Positions 25,260 to 36,170 of a stretch of 64,000 bases of DNA are shown piece by piece; the first letter of the stretch is position 1, and every line of letters begins with the position of its first letter. The stretch spans positions 505,101 to 569,100 of the forward strand of contig JAMWFC010000101.1 of NCBI GenBank assembly GCA_027475525.1. Reading direction: 5' to 3'. Under the pieces are notes generated by a model. It saw nothing but the letters and a program-made list of their open reading frames with translations. It searched no databases and had not been told where the DNA came from. This DNA is from Macrolepiota albuminosa. Its lineage: Eukaryota; Basidiomycota; Agaricomycetes; Agaricales; Agaricaceae. Made by a program: the position numbers and the translations under genes.

Positions 25260-26933
25260 ATGTCGCGTACGCCAACGCATTCCCCGACGCCCCCGCAAAT
25301 GAACGAGGTCGCGCCCCTCATGGCGTGGGAAGCCCGGGACGCGCGTTACCGGGCTCGACTTGACCGGGAGCGCGTGGCGGTGCTTGCTGAGCAACGTGAG
25401 TACTCCCGTGCCGCCCCTTTACCCCACTGACCTTTCCTTTTCAGAACAACGCAACATTTCAGCCCTGGAGGCGGGTCCCAGCCGACTCCCGGAATCTGTT
25501 CCCGGGGCGGGTTCCAGTCGCCCTGCGCCGACGTTCGCGCGCATGACTGTTTGTCCTCCCTGTCCGCAGCCCCCTCCCCGTCCTAGATTGCCTGCCCCCC
25601 GCTTTCGTCGTTCCGGGATGGAGGTGGGGGCCGTGTCGGAGGTCCCGGAGAGTCGACGTGTCGCGTGGGCGGACGCGACGCAGGATCTGTTTGTGGAGGC
25701 CCTGGAGAGGCTCCGGGGTCTGCCTACCCACGCCTGGTGCGTGAACAACGGACCGGTGAGTCGTTGCCCTACCTCTGATCTCTCTTGCTGACTCCGGTGT
25801 AGTGCTTGCACTGTGCTCGCCGAGGCGTACTTTGCGAGTTCGAAGTTCTGGGCCCCTCGTCCCGCCGGGACACGGCCATGTGTGAGGCTTGCCGCCTCAA
25901 CCACGAACGTTGTTCTGTGTTGGCGCTGTGTCGCCCGGAAGCAGGGATGGCCGTTGGGGGAGGTTACCCGGAGGATGGGGGTAGAGGAGCGGGACTGGGT
26001 GGCAGAGCCTGTGGGGGAGGTGGTGGAGCCGGTAGGGGGGGTGCCCGCAGCGCCCGCGGAGGCGTCCAGTGGGGGGTCGGGGGGCTGAGGGGCCATTCGG
26101 GTGGGGGGCCGGGGGCGGCCCATAGTCCTGATCACCCGTCGGGTGACCCGGGCCGGGGCCAGCGGTCACGAGGGTCGCGGGGGCGCCCCGACAAGGGGAA
26201 GAGGCAGGCGTCGCCTAGTCCCTCCCCGGGCCCATCCAAGAGGGCGCGCCTGCCCCTGAGGACCCCATCCCCGATTTCCTCTCCGCGTCTGTCCCCAGCA
26301 ACATTCTCCCCCCTGTCCGGGGACTCCAAGCCGGTGAAGTCGGGGCCCTGCAGGAGCCGGAGCAGGGGGGTCACGGGGAGGGGGCGAGGGAGGAGACGGT
26401 GGCCGGGCGGGGTCTGGAGGAGGGTCGGGAGGCGATGACCCGGGACCTGGAGGAAGCGGAGGCGGAGCTAGAGGCTCTGAGGGCGAGGCTCGGGCAGGGG
26501 GTGGGGCTTCTGGGGGGTGAGGGGCTGGCGGAGGCCCTACGTTGGGATGTGGTGGTGGCCCGTATGGCCTCACTGAGTGAGTTTTCCTATCCCTGGGTTC
26601 GATTTCCCACTGACATTTCCAGGCTGGGCCCGGGAGCACCGACTGCTCTTGGACAGGGCGGCCGCGGCACTCGCAGCGCTGCAGGAGGGGCAGCGCCCTG
26701 AGGTAACGACTCCCGGGGTAGAACGGGGCCTTGACTTGTTGGGGCGGGTGGTGTCGGCACACCGGCGGAGGAACGTGCCCGTCCCCGGTTCCTGGTTTGA
26801 GAGAATTTTGGACGAGGGTGAGTCTCTCCCGTCCTGGGAGCAGCTGGCAGAGGAGGTGCTGCGGGAGCACGGCCCGGGGGGGATGGGGGAGGGGTTCCAA
26901 GGCTGGCCGGGGGAGGGAGGCGAGGGCCGGTAG
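25260..26933 (+). CDS. Antisense accessory gene of the chromovirus: Cys-motif, coiled-coil protein
   Basis: The gene runs opposite to gag-pol, between the pol end and the 3' LTR. Exon 1 (25260-25395) starts MSRTPTHSPTPPQMNEVAPL. Exon 2 (25445-25755) and exon 3 (from 25803) follow introns with GTGAGT donors, CTGAC branch sites and AG acceptors. A fourth exon (about 26625-26933) follows a third intron of the same kind. Exon 3 opens with CLHCARRGVLCEFE and then MCEACRLNHERC, a C-x2-C-x6-C plus C-x2-C-x6-C pattern that could bind zinc. A basic PSKRARL stretch and a coiled coil (LEEAEAELEALRARLGQ) come next. Exon 3 changes frame at least once, through an indel or unseen intron. A similar Cys pattern occurs in the gene at 53477-55254. 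Function is unknown. Confidence 0.65.
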
Positions 26934-27224
26934 TTTCTTCTTGCTTTTCCTTTTTGTTGTCCCCTTTTTTTCTTGTCGTTTGTTTGTCCTGTCCCGACCG
27001 CTACTGTAGAATATGTAAAGTAAAAAAAATGTATATACTTGGCTTCCCGGAGTAAAGGGTGGTGTAAAGGGCGAAAGAAGACCGAAAAACAGAAGGCGCC
27101 TTGCCCCGGTTCCAGGACACCACTACGAAATGGTACTAAAAGAGAGTAAGATCTAGAAAGGGAAAGCAGAAAATATACATGGGAGTTGAATCCCTACTGA
27201 GCCCAGAGGCGGGGGTTACGCCCC
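26934..27224. other. Spacer between antisense gene and pol end
   Basis: AT-richer than the rest of the element, with T-runs after the antisense stop. It may carry convergent 3' ends for both genes. Confidence 0.4.
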
Positions 27225-30200
27225 CTACTGCCGTCTGTGAGTCCTGCGCCCGGAAAGATCGTTCCCCGGGTGCTGTTGTTGGAAGTTCCGGAGTCTGTCG
27301 GGGGCGCCTTCGAGGTTTCGGCGCGGTTCCCAAGTGTCGTCTTCCGGGCCGTATCCCTTCCATCGTATGAGGAAGTGGGGTCGTCCACGAATGTTCCGGG
27401 AGTCGAGGATGTGTCGTCTTCCGGGCCGTATCCCTTCCATCGTATGAGGAAGTGGGGTCGTCCACGAATGTTCCGGGAGTCGAGGATGTCTTCAACTTTG
27501 TAGTGGTACTCGTCCTCGACTTCGACCGGGGGAGGGGGCTCGGGGCGCCGTTCGGGGAAAGGATCCGGGGGGTGTCGTTCCAGGAGGCGGACGTGGAATA
27601 CCGGGTGCAGACCTTTTAGTCCCGGGGGGAGCTCGATCTTGTAGGCGTGGGATGAGACCTTCTTCAATATTTTGAACGGGCCGAGACGCTTGTGATCGAG
27701 TTTTGGGGAGGGCCGGCGGGTGCGGAGGTGTCGTCGATCTAACCATACCTTTGTCCCGGGGGCCCAGTCGGGGGTGTCTTCCCGTTTCCGGTCGGCGTGT
27801 TTCACGTAGGCCCGGTTCGCGATGTCGATCTCTTCCCGGAGAAACTCGTGAAGGGATTGGAGATCCCGGGCGACCTCGTGGGCGGCGTGCGACGGGATGT
27901 CCCGGAGCGAGAGCGTCAGTCGAGGGTGGTATCCCTTGTTGGCAAAGAAGGGTGATACCCCGGTGGCAGAGTGTGGCGTGTTGTTGTAGGTGAACTCGGC
28001 CAGGGGGAGCTCGGCGCGCCAGTCGTCCTGCAAGTAGTTGACGTACAGCTGGAGGTACTGCTCGAGGGACTGGTTGACCCTTTCGGTTTGGCCGTTGGTT
28101 TCGGGGTGGTAGGCGGTAGAGAGGTTAGTCTTTACTTCAAGTGCCTTACACAGGGAAGTCCAAAACTTGGACACGAAGAGAGGGCCACGGTCAGAGACGA
28201 TGTCGTCCGGGAGTCCATGTTTGGCAAAGACGTGCTCGAGGAACAGCCGGGCGAAATCCGGGGCGGTATCCGTGGTGTGGCAGGGTAGGAAGATGCCCTG
28301 TTTGGTCAGCCTGCACACAACGACGAGAATAGCATCGAACCCTTCAGATTCCGGGAGCTCGACGATGTGGTCTAGAGATATGGAGGACCAGGGGCGTCGC
28401 CCGACCGGCAGGGGTTTCAGGAGTCCGTATGGTCGGTGTCGGGGGACCTTGGCCCGGAGGCAGGGCTCGCACGATCGAATGTAACGGGTCACGTCCTTCT
28501 TCAACCCTGGCCAAAAGTAAGTCCGGGAGATGAGCTGGAGGGTCTTACGTATTCCAGGATGTCCCCGGAGTTTGTGGTCGTGGTGTTGGCGGAGGACGTC
28601 GTAGCGAAGTCGGGCGTGATCCGGGACGTAGATGCGGCCGTCCCGGAGGAGGAGTTTCTCGTCGGGGGACAAGGAGAAGGCGGGGTCCCAGTCGGTTCCG
28701 TCGGGAGAGTTTCGGGGGTCGTGATCGGTGAAGTATTTGTCTCGGGGAGCGCGGCGGATCTGGTTCAGGGTTCCTTCGTCGTTTAAGATCAGTACGGCAT
28801 TCAGATGTTCGGGAGGGATCACCACACGATGATTGAACGCATTGCGTTCTGCCTCGAACGACTTCTTGGGATAGACGTCCGGACAACGGGTGAGGGCATC
28901 GGGTTTAGCTCTGAGTCGTCCCGGGCGGTACTGGATCGTGAAGTTGTATTCCGAGAGGACCTTGGACCATCGGGCCTGCCGTCGACTAAGCTGCTTGGTC
29001 GTGGTGAAGTACTGCAGGTTGTTGTGATCCGAGTAGACCTGGATCCGGTGCCGGGCTCCCTCGAGGTAGGCTCGCCATTGCTTGAAGGCTTCGACGATGG
29101 CGAGGAGCTCCTTGTTGTAGATGTCGTAGTTGAGCTCGGCGTCGATCATGGACCGGGTGTAGAAGGCAACGGGCCGGGGTTCCCCTCTGTCAGGTTCCAT
29201 CTGCGAGAGGATCCCGGCGATGGCGTAGTCAGAGGCGTCGCATTCCAGGATAATCGGGAGGGTCGGGTCGTAGTGCCGGAGTACGGGGGCGGTCGTGAAA
29301 GCCTCCTTGAGCAGGTTAAAGACACTCTGGCACTTACTGTCCCAGTTCCAGGCGACGTCCTTGCGCGTGAGCCGGTTGAGGGGTTTCGTGATACCAGAGT
29401 AGTTATCTATGAACCTCCGGTAAAAGTTAGCGAAACCCAAGAAAGACTGTACTTCCTTGACGTTCCGGGGCTGCGGCCAGTTGACAATGGCCTCGACCTT
29501 GTGGGGGTCCATGCGAACGCCATTTGGGGATACTATGACACCAAGATACTCAACCTCTTCCGTATGAAATGAACACTTCTCAGGCTTGGCGTGGAGGTTG
29601 TGCTCCTGGAGGTGCTCGAGGACTTGCCGGACATGCTTCTGGTGATCCTCCGGCGAGTCGGAATAAATGAGGATGTCGTCCAGGTAGACGATCACGAAGA
29701 CGTCGCTCATGTCGTGGAAGATGTCGTTCATGAAGTATTGGAACGTGGCAGGGGAGTTAGTCATTCCGAAAGGCATCACAAGGTACTCAAACAGACCATA
29801 CCGCGTTCGGAACGCGGTTTTCCACTCGTGTCCCGGGGCGATGTGGACGTTGTTGTAACCGGAGCGGAGGTCGATCTTCGTATAAACCTTGGCACTGCGG
29901 AGTCGATCGACCAGATCGCCAATGAGCGGGAGCGGGTAGCGGTTCTTCTTGGTGATCTTATTGAGTCCCCGGTAGTCGACACAGAGTCGGAGCGAGCCGT
30001 CCTTCTTCTTGGTGAATAGAACCGGGGCTCCGGCGGCGGAGGCGGAGGGTCGGATGAATCCCTTACTGAGCATTTCGTCGAGGTAGTCCTTGAGAGCCCG
30101 GAGTTTCCGGCGGCGGAGGCGGAGGGTCGGATGAATCCCTTACTGAGCATTTCGTCGAGGTAGTCCTTGAGAGCCCGGAGTTCAACCTCCGACATGTTGT

Positions 30201-31750
30201 AGACCTTACCGAAAGGGGGGGTGGCTCCTTCCTCGAGGTCGATGGTGTGATCATAGGGGCGATGAGGGGGGATCTCCTTGGCGTCTCCTTCGGAGAATAC
30301 GTCAGCGAACTCGTGATACTCCGGGGGAACTACTTCTCGGAGGATTTGCTCCTCAGTTTTCTGTTCCGGGGGAATAGTGTCCCCTTGTAGGTGTTCTTCC
30401 GGGAGAGAAGGCGAGGTGTGCAGCTGAAACGTGGGAGTTCCTTCCCTCATGAGGCGGGTGAAGGGGGCGGCCCCAATGATCCTAATGTCGAGTGCGCTCG
30501 GGTTGATCAGGGTCGCGGAAGCATCGACCGGAGCGGGTGTGACACGTGTCTGAGACTGGCAGGGGTAGTTCGGCCCTTTGTACTTGTTCCGAGGAATGTT
30601 CGGGGGCCGATCGGGGGCCTTGCGGTCTCGGACGGGCGTGGGGGGCGCGGCAGTCGTCCCGGGGGTGTCGGGCGTCGGGTCGTTTCCTAGGGCCCGGAGG
30701 TGCACGGCGGTTGAGGGGTGGTCTTCGGGTCCCGGGAAGGTCATGGTGAGCGTTCTCCAATTGATGTCGGGGTTCGTGTCGCGCAGCCAGGGTAGTCCCA
30801 GCACCATCGGGGTCGATTTGTGAAGTCGCGTGACCAGGAAGTCGGAAGTGAACTCGTAGTTGTTGTCCAGGGTCACGCGTCCCGAGTGAGACCTTTGGAT
30901 GGGGCCGGAGGAGGAGGGGGTGCCGTCGAGGCGCTGCAGGCGGAGGGGCTGGTCGAGGGCGTTGCTGATGAAAACCCCGGTGGCTCCGCTGTCGATAAGG
31001 GCCGATATCGGTCCCGGGGCGCCGTCCAGCCTGGCATTGATGACGAAGGATCGCCGGTGGCTCCGCTGTCGATAAGGGCCGATATCGGTCCCGGGGCGCC
31101 GTCCAGCCTGGCATTGATGACGAAGGATCGGGACGAGCGGGACTGGAGTCTGGGGGTGGTGGGGGCTCATCCGGGGGGTCCTTCGGGGTTGGGTTTGAGG
31201 AGTGGGGGATGTCGAAGGGGAGTTGCTGGTCGTCGGGGGTCGGGTCCCGGGTCAGGCGAAGGGTGAGGTGTCGCCAATCGATGCGGGGGTTAGTGTCTCG
31301 GAGCCACGGGAGCCCTAGGACCAGGGGTGCGGAAGGGTGAAGTTTGGTCACCAACATCCGGGGGGTGTGAGTCTGTCCGTTGGCGAAAGTGACGGGCATA
31401 CGCACAAAGTGGGTGATGTCCCCTGCCGTAGAGGCGTCTCCGTCGAAGAGGCAGAGCCGTACCGGGACCGGGAGTCGCTGGGCGGGTTCCGGGGCGAGGG
31501 TAGACCATGCTTCATCGATGAAGTTGTCGGTGGCGCCACTGTCGACGAGGGTGTTGAGGGGAGTTCCGGAGGGGGTGATGCGGGTTTTGAGGAGGAGGGA
31601 GTGCGAAGAGTGGGAGGGTAGATAAGCCATGAGGGTGTCCTGTATGAGTGTCGTAGAGCGAAGATGTGAGACCGGGGCGGAGAAGACGTCGGGGTCGATT
31701 CCGCGATTTAGGGCGTCTTCCGGGTCTAAATCGCCGGGTCGTTTTCCGAA
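27225..31750 (-). CDS. pol: pol polyprotein: two proteases, RT, RNase H, integrase, chromodomain
   Basis: Pol begins in a -1 frame overlapping the gag end (about 31741-31750). A first aspartic protease carries [15 protein letters not shown] (31543) and [11 protein letters not shown]; a second carries [15 protein letters not shown] (30993) and again [11 protein letters not shown]. The frame starting 30073 gives RT with [13 protein letters not shown] (residues 128-140), RNase H (D280, E322, D349), an HHCC zinc finger ([17 protein letters not shown]), the integrase triad (D568, D628, E664) and a chromodomain (about 857-888, [13 protein letters not shown]). Frame breaks at 30106 and 27411 coincide with 77-base duplications; deleting one copy restores RT and the chromodomain. 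One further shift remains between the two proteases near 31054. Confidence 0.93.
27334..27489. repeat. 77-base-period duplication in the chromodomain coding region
   Basis: 79 identical bases repeat with period 77 (starts 27334 and 27411). Removing one copy joins the chromodomain to its C-terminal [11 protein letters not shown] segment. Confidence 0.95.
30029..30182. repeat. Exact 77-base duplication at the RT N-terminus
   Basis: 30029-30105 equals 30106-30182. Collapse fuses the protease-side frame with the RT frame at [16 protein letters not shown]. Confidence 0.95.
30977..31130. repeat. Exact 77-base duplication at the second protease
   Basis: 30977-31053 equals 31054-31130. It overlaps the N-terminal strand of the second aspartic protease domain. 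Confidence 0.95.
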
Positions 31751-34700
31751 TACTCGTAGGTGGTGTCCTCCCCTTCGAAGGTCCAGGTGGCACGTCCCAT
31801 GACCTGTCGTTTGGGGCACTCGGAGATGAAATGATCTTTCTCACCACAGAGTATGCAGACACCCTCCCTTCTCCGTCGTTCCTGCACATCCGTCGAGACT
31901 TCGATCCAGGGTCGTCCCTTCCTTTGAAGCCGGTTGGCTCGGAGGGCCTCCTCGTCCCATTCGTTGTTGACGTCGAAGTCTTCGGAGTCTTCCAGGGGTT
32001 CCTCGGAGCTTGGCACGTCGCCCGGGTCGTGGGCGGCCACGGCGGCGTTGAGTTGGGCCTGGGGGCGGGCGCCGCTGCCGGGGTTAGCATTGGGCGGGCC
32101 GCGACTCACCGGGGGTCGGCCGCCAGGGAACGCGGGGGGACCGGGGTTTCGACCTTGGGGGTTGGGTTGGGCGGGCCGCGACTCACCGGGGGTCGGCCGC
32201 CAGGGAACGTGGGGGGACCGGGTTTCGACCTTGGGGGTTGGGGGCTTTGCCAGAGGGCCAAGGGGGTCCTCCTCTAGGGTTCCAGGGGGGTCGAGAATTC
32301 GAATACTCGCTGCGGTCTTCCCAGTAGCGTTGGTCGATCTGCATGATGAGGGCCTTGTATCCGTCGTAGGAGGGTTGTTTCGGGGCGAGTCGGAGGACGT
32401 CCTTGATACGTTGTGGGAGGGCGCGGCAGAGGGCGTACCGGAGGGCGCTGTAATTCCAACCTGTCTTGTAAGCCTCCTTTTCAAAACGTACGATGAAGGT
32501 AGTGAAACGTTCTTCAGAGCGCATCCGGAGGTTGAAGAGGTTGTCCTTGGCCTCGGCCACGGTGTCGTATATCCCGAATTTCCCGGAGAACTCGTCGACG
32601 AAGGCTTGCCAGCGAGCGAGTGCCGGGTTGTTGGGGTCAAACTGGATGAGGGCCGTGTAGTGATCGAAGGCGATCCCCTGGAGGTACGACGCGGCAAAGG
32701 CCACCCGGGAGCTGTCAACCTGAAACGTGAGCGGCTTTGCCTGAAACGTATTAAGACACTGAGTGAGGAAGGTACGCCATTTCCGGGGGTCCCGGCCCGT
32801 GAACGCATCAGGTTTCTGAATGTCTAGGCGTCCTTTGCGGGCGAGGGCGTCGCGAGCGTCGTCCGGTCCGGCAGCGTTACGGGGAGGGGGGCCAGCGTTG
32901 TAATAGTAGTAGTAATGATTACCCCCCCCTCTGTCAGGTTCCCCTGAATCGGGGGCTTTCCGGGAAAGCAACGCCCTTACGATGCGGACTTGATCTACGG
33001 ATACTCGGGTGTCTGGAACTCCGGGGCTAGGACTCCGGGGTTCAAGACGAGGACAGGGTAATCCCGGGAGAGGGGACTAGAGTCCGGGGGTTTTGGATGA
33101 AAGTGGCTGGGAGTTAGAGGGGGTCGAGTCGTGAACCGGAGGTTCTAAGACGAGACCAAGTTAGTAACTTAAGAGTCGCGAAGTGCGTACCAAACTTATA
33201 GCACGCGAATACTAAGGCGTGCCAGTCGAAGCGTACCAAACGAGGCGTACCAGTCAAACAGAGGGCACGCAATATCCAAGTAACAGTTATGCAATATCAA
33301 GACTAGCGAATACAACGGGGAGCTATACTATAAGTACTACGGATCGTGTCTCGGGATTCCGGGGTGTCTGGGATGAGTCCCGGGGGCCATTGAGTAGCGG
33401 CCGGGGACTGTATACCGGGATCGCGCGTGTGGGGACGCGCGATCAATTGGTGCGGAGGGAGGTTGTGATGCGTGGGGCGTGATGCGTGATGGCCGGATGC
33501 GAGCCGCGTGATCTGATCGTTGATGGCGGGTGATCCCGGGGTCCGTGATGCAGGGGTCCCGCGTGATGGCCGGAGGCGAGCCGCGTGATCTGATCGTTGA
33601 TGGCGGGTGATCCCGGGGTCCGTGATGCAGGGGTCCCGGGGGCTGGCTGATGGCGATCGTTGATGGCTGATGGCGGTCCTCAATGCGTGTGATGGCGGCG
33701 TCGGCAGCGGCGGGGGCGGGGTGCGCTGTGGGATTGACGAAAGAGGTTCTCGGATGGGACTCCGGGGGTGTCCCGGGGAGGTTCCGGGGGGGAGGGGTCG
33801 TGACACCCTCCTTGAGGAGGAAAAGCACCAAGAGCCGGGCCCCACCCGCCGGGAGGACCTCCTCCGGGTGGCTCACCTGGGGGTCCACGCCCGGGAGGCC
33901 CGTTGTCCCAAGGGGGCTCGTTCCTGCCGGGAGGAGGCCCGGGTCTCCACGCAGGGGGCGGCGGAGGGGGAGGCCCTGGGGGTCGTCCTCGAGGTTCGGC
34001 TGGAGGTGGCGGAGGCGGTCGGGGAGGGTTCGGTGGGGTTGGGTCGATCGGAGGGGGGCCTGGTGCTGGGTCGGGTGCCGGGTTGCGCGGGGGTCGTTCA
34101 GCCCGGGAGGGTCGTGCTTGCATCGGGGGTCGCGGGGGGTTCCGTAGGTCGAAGTGGGGTGGCGGGTCGCGGCGGAAGTTGCGTTCCGGGAGGGCCGGGG
34201 CGGACGTGGGGGGTGGTGCTGGTGCCGGGGCGGGCGCGGGCGCGGGGCGTTGTTCGTTGTTGTCGCGCGTGAGCTCGTCAATGTAGCATAGCGTGTCATC
34301 CGTACTAGGGGTGTCCACCCAGGCTCTACCGGGGTTCGTCGGGGCCGGGGGTCGGGCGTTGTCTGTTCGCGGGAGGGGTTCCAGGGGTCTTTGAGGCTGT
34401 CCCCAGGTCTCGAAGGTACTAGGAACGGAGTTAGCCCTGCGGCGAGTTGACAAGCCTACCGTGCGAGCAGCGGGTTGATCAAAGAGGCCTCCCATGGGGT
34501 TGAGGGACCGTAGTATGGCTGAGGCGTTCTGCCGTTCTTCCCGTTGCCGTTGCTCCGGAGTGGGGACCGTGGGGGTTGCCGGGACTGCTGGGGCCGGTTC
34601 CAGGGGTTCCCGTCGAATGTGAATCGAGCGACCTGGGTCCGCGGGGTCGTTGAGGGGCCGAGGGGAGGGGGACGCGTGGACTTCGTCGAGCAGTTGCTGT

Positions 34701-35410
34701 AATTCTTCCCGGAGGATCGTATTGCGCCTATACTTTACCATGGTTTGCTCCGGGAGTTCTCCTCGCGTGAGGCGATCCCCGAATTCGACCAGGCAGTGAG
34801 CCCATTCCTCCGGAGTGCCTTCGAAGTCGTCGTGCCCGAATTCCATGAGCAGCGTCCTTGTCCGTTGCGCGAAGTCCTCCGGTGAGATCCTGAGGAAGCG
34901 GAGTATCTCGTCCTGTTGCCGTTCATACTCCTCAAGGCGTCGTCGTCCCATTGGCAAGGGAGGGGTTCGAGCGGGTGGAGCGGCGGCCGGGTAATGACGA
35001 GGGGGGTAGTCGGGGTAGGGGGGTCCTCGGGGTTCTCGGGGTTGGGGGACGGGGCGCTGGTAACCGTAGTAGGGGGTGGGTGCAAAGGGGCCCTCGCTGG
35101 GGGGAATCGGGCGAGGCCCACTGGGTACAGGAGGGGTCTCCGGCAGGCCCCCGGGAATGCTCCGGTACGAGGGGACCTCCACGGGTCGTGCCATGGCTAG
35201 GTTGGGCGGAGGGGCCCAACTGGCTGAGGGCCCCAGATCATAGAAGGATGGGTCGGGGGCCCAGTGGCGGTGGAGGTACTGAGGTTCGTATGGGAGGGGT
35301 GGGTAGACAGGGCGGGGGGTCTGCGCGGAGTAGTGGTCGGGTACCGGGCGTCCGTAAGGGTCGGTCTGGTACCCCGTGGGGTAGTAGGTGTGAGTATACG
35401 TAGCCATCAA
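31726..35410 (-). CDS. gag: gag of the chromovirus, interrupted by a solo LTR
   Basis: The product starts MMATYTHTYYPTGYQTDP at 35410 with a long proline/glycine-rich N-terminal part. After the solo LTR (32932-33805) it resumes with GGGNHYYYYYNAGPPP and a Ty3-type capsid region (DAFTGRDPRKWRTFLTQCL, FDHYTALIQFDP, FVDEFSGKFG). It ends with a CCHC zinc knuckle CILCGEKDHFISEC and a stop at 31726. Removing the LTR and one target duplication keeps the frame open across the junction. A 76-base near-duplication (32095-32246) breaks the frame, and deleting 76 bases rejoins capsid to knuckle. Gag forms the virus-like particle and packages RNA. Confidence 0.85.
32095..32246. repeat. 76-base near-duplication in gag
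   Basis: Period 76 with one substitution (cgcggg/cgtggg) and one G-run length difference. It is slightly diverged, unlike the exact 77-base duplications. Confidence 0.85.
32932..33805 (-). mobile_element. Nested solo LTR in gag, target duplication CCCTC
   Basis: It starts TGTCAGGTTCC and ends TGACA. CCCTC flanks both sides (32927-32931 and 33806-33810), a perfect 5-base target duplication. It is a longer relative of the element's own LTRs, about 797 bases after removing an internal 77-base-period duplication (33484-33637). No internal sequence of its own remains. Confidence 0.9.
33484..33637. repeat. 77-base-period duplication inside the nested solo LTR
   Basis: Starts at 33484 and 33561, with one T/G difference. 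Confidence 0.85.
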
Positions 35411-35427
35411 GAACGGTGTAAGGAAAG

Positions 35428-35440
35428 AGTCTTGATATTA
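35428..35440 (-). promoter_or_regulatory. Putative self-priming primer-binding site
   Basis: Directly inside the 5' LTR, the element-sense sequence TAATATCAAGACT is complementary over 12 bases to AGTCTTGATATT in the LTR (24699-24710, and with one mismatch 35815-35826). No match to a tRNA 3' end is evident. Tf1/sushi chromoviruses prime reverse transcription from the 5' end of their own mRNA in this way. Confidence 0.65.
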
Positions 35441-36170
35441 TGTCAGGTTCCGCTGAATCGGGGGCTTTCCAGGAAAGCGACGCCCTTACGATGCGGACTT
35501 GATCTACGGATACTCGGGTGTCTGGAACTCCGGGGCTAGGACTCCGGGGTTCAAGACGAGGACAGGGATAATCCCGGGAGAGGGGACTAGAGTCCGGGAG
35601 TTTTGGGTTGGGGGTGGCTGAGAGTTAGAGGGGGTCGAGTCGTGAACCGGAGGTTCTAAGACGAGACCAAGTTAGTAACTTAAGAGTCGCGAAGTGCGTA
35701 CCAAGCTTAGAGCACGCGAATACTAAGGCGTGCCAGTCGAAGCGTACCAAACAAGGCGTACCAGTCAAGCAGAGGGCACGCAATATCCAAAGTAACAGTT
35801 ATGCAATATTAAGACTACCGAATACAACAGGGAGCTACACTATAAGTACTACGGGGCCGGGTCTCGGGGGTTCCGGGATGTCTGGGATGAGTTCTGGGGG
35901 TCATTGAGTAGCGGCAGGGGCTGTATACTGGGATCGCGCGTGTGGGGCGCGCGATCAATTGGCGCGGATGGAGCCGTGATGCGTGATGCGTGATGGCCGG
36001 CACGGGTTGCGTGATCTGATCGTTGATCAGGGCTGGTGATGGCTGATGGCGGTCCTTGATGCGCGTGATGGCAGTGTCGGCGGTCGTGATGGCGGGGCGT
36101 GTCCTGTGGGGTCGGAGGGAGGGTCCTGGAGGGTGTTCCGGGGTGGGCCCGGAGGGGAGGGGTTGTGACA
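35441..36170 (-). repeat. 5' LTR of the chromovirus
   Basis: 730 bases, closely matching 24334-25131 except for the 77-base duplication there and two small indels. Confidence 0.92.

Larger units (their letters stand above)
24334..36170 (-). mobile_element. Ty3/gypsy chromovirus, 11.8 kb, inserted in the CACTA right terminal repeat
   Basis: The element begins TGTCAGG and ends GTGACA. It is flanked by GGCGC (24329-24333) and GGCAC (36171-36175), a 5-base target duplication with one mismatch; removing the element restores the terminal repeat. In minus orientation the order is 5' LTR (36170-35441), primer-binding site, gag, two protease domains, RT, RNase H, integrase, chromodomain, an antisense gene, a polypurine tract and 3' LTR (25131-24334). 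It is strongly GC-rich against AT-rich surroundings. A solo LTR of a relative sits in gag. LTR differences (indels of 10-25 bases and several substitutions) show it is not brand new. Confidence 0.93.

Noticed and set aside
25300..36100. Many long open frames on both strands of the GC-rich element
   Set aside because: High GC removes stop codons. Only the gag and pol frames and the spliced antisense gene have motifs or intron signals; the rest are shadows.
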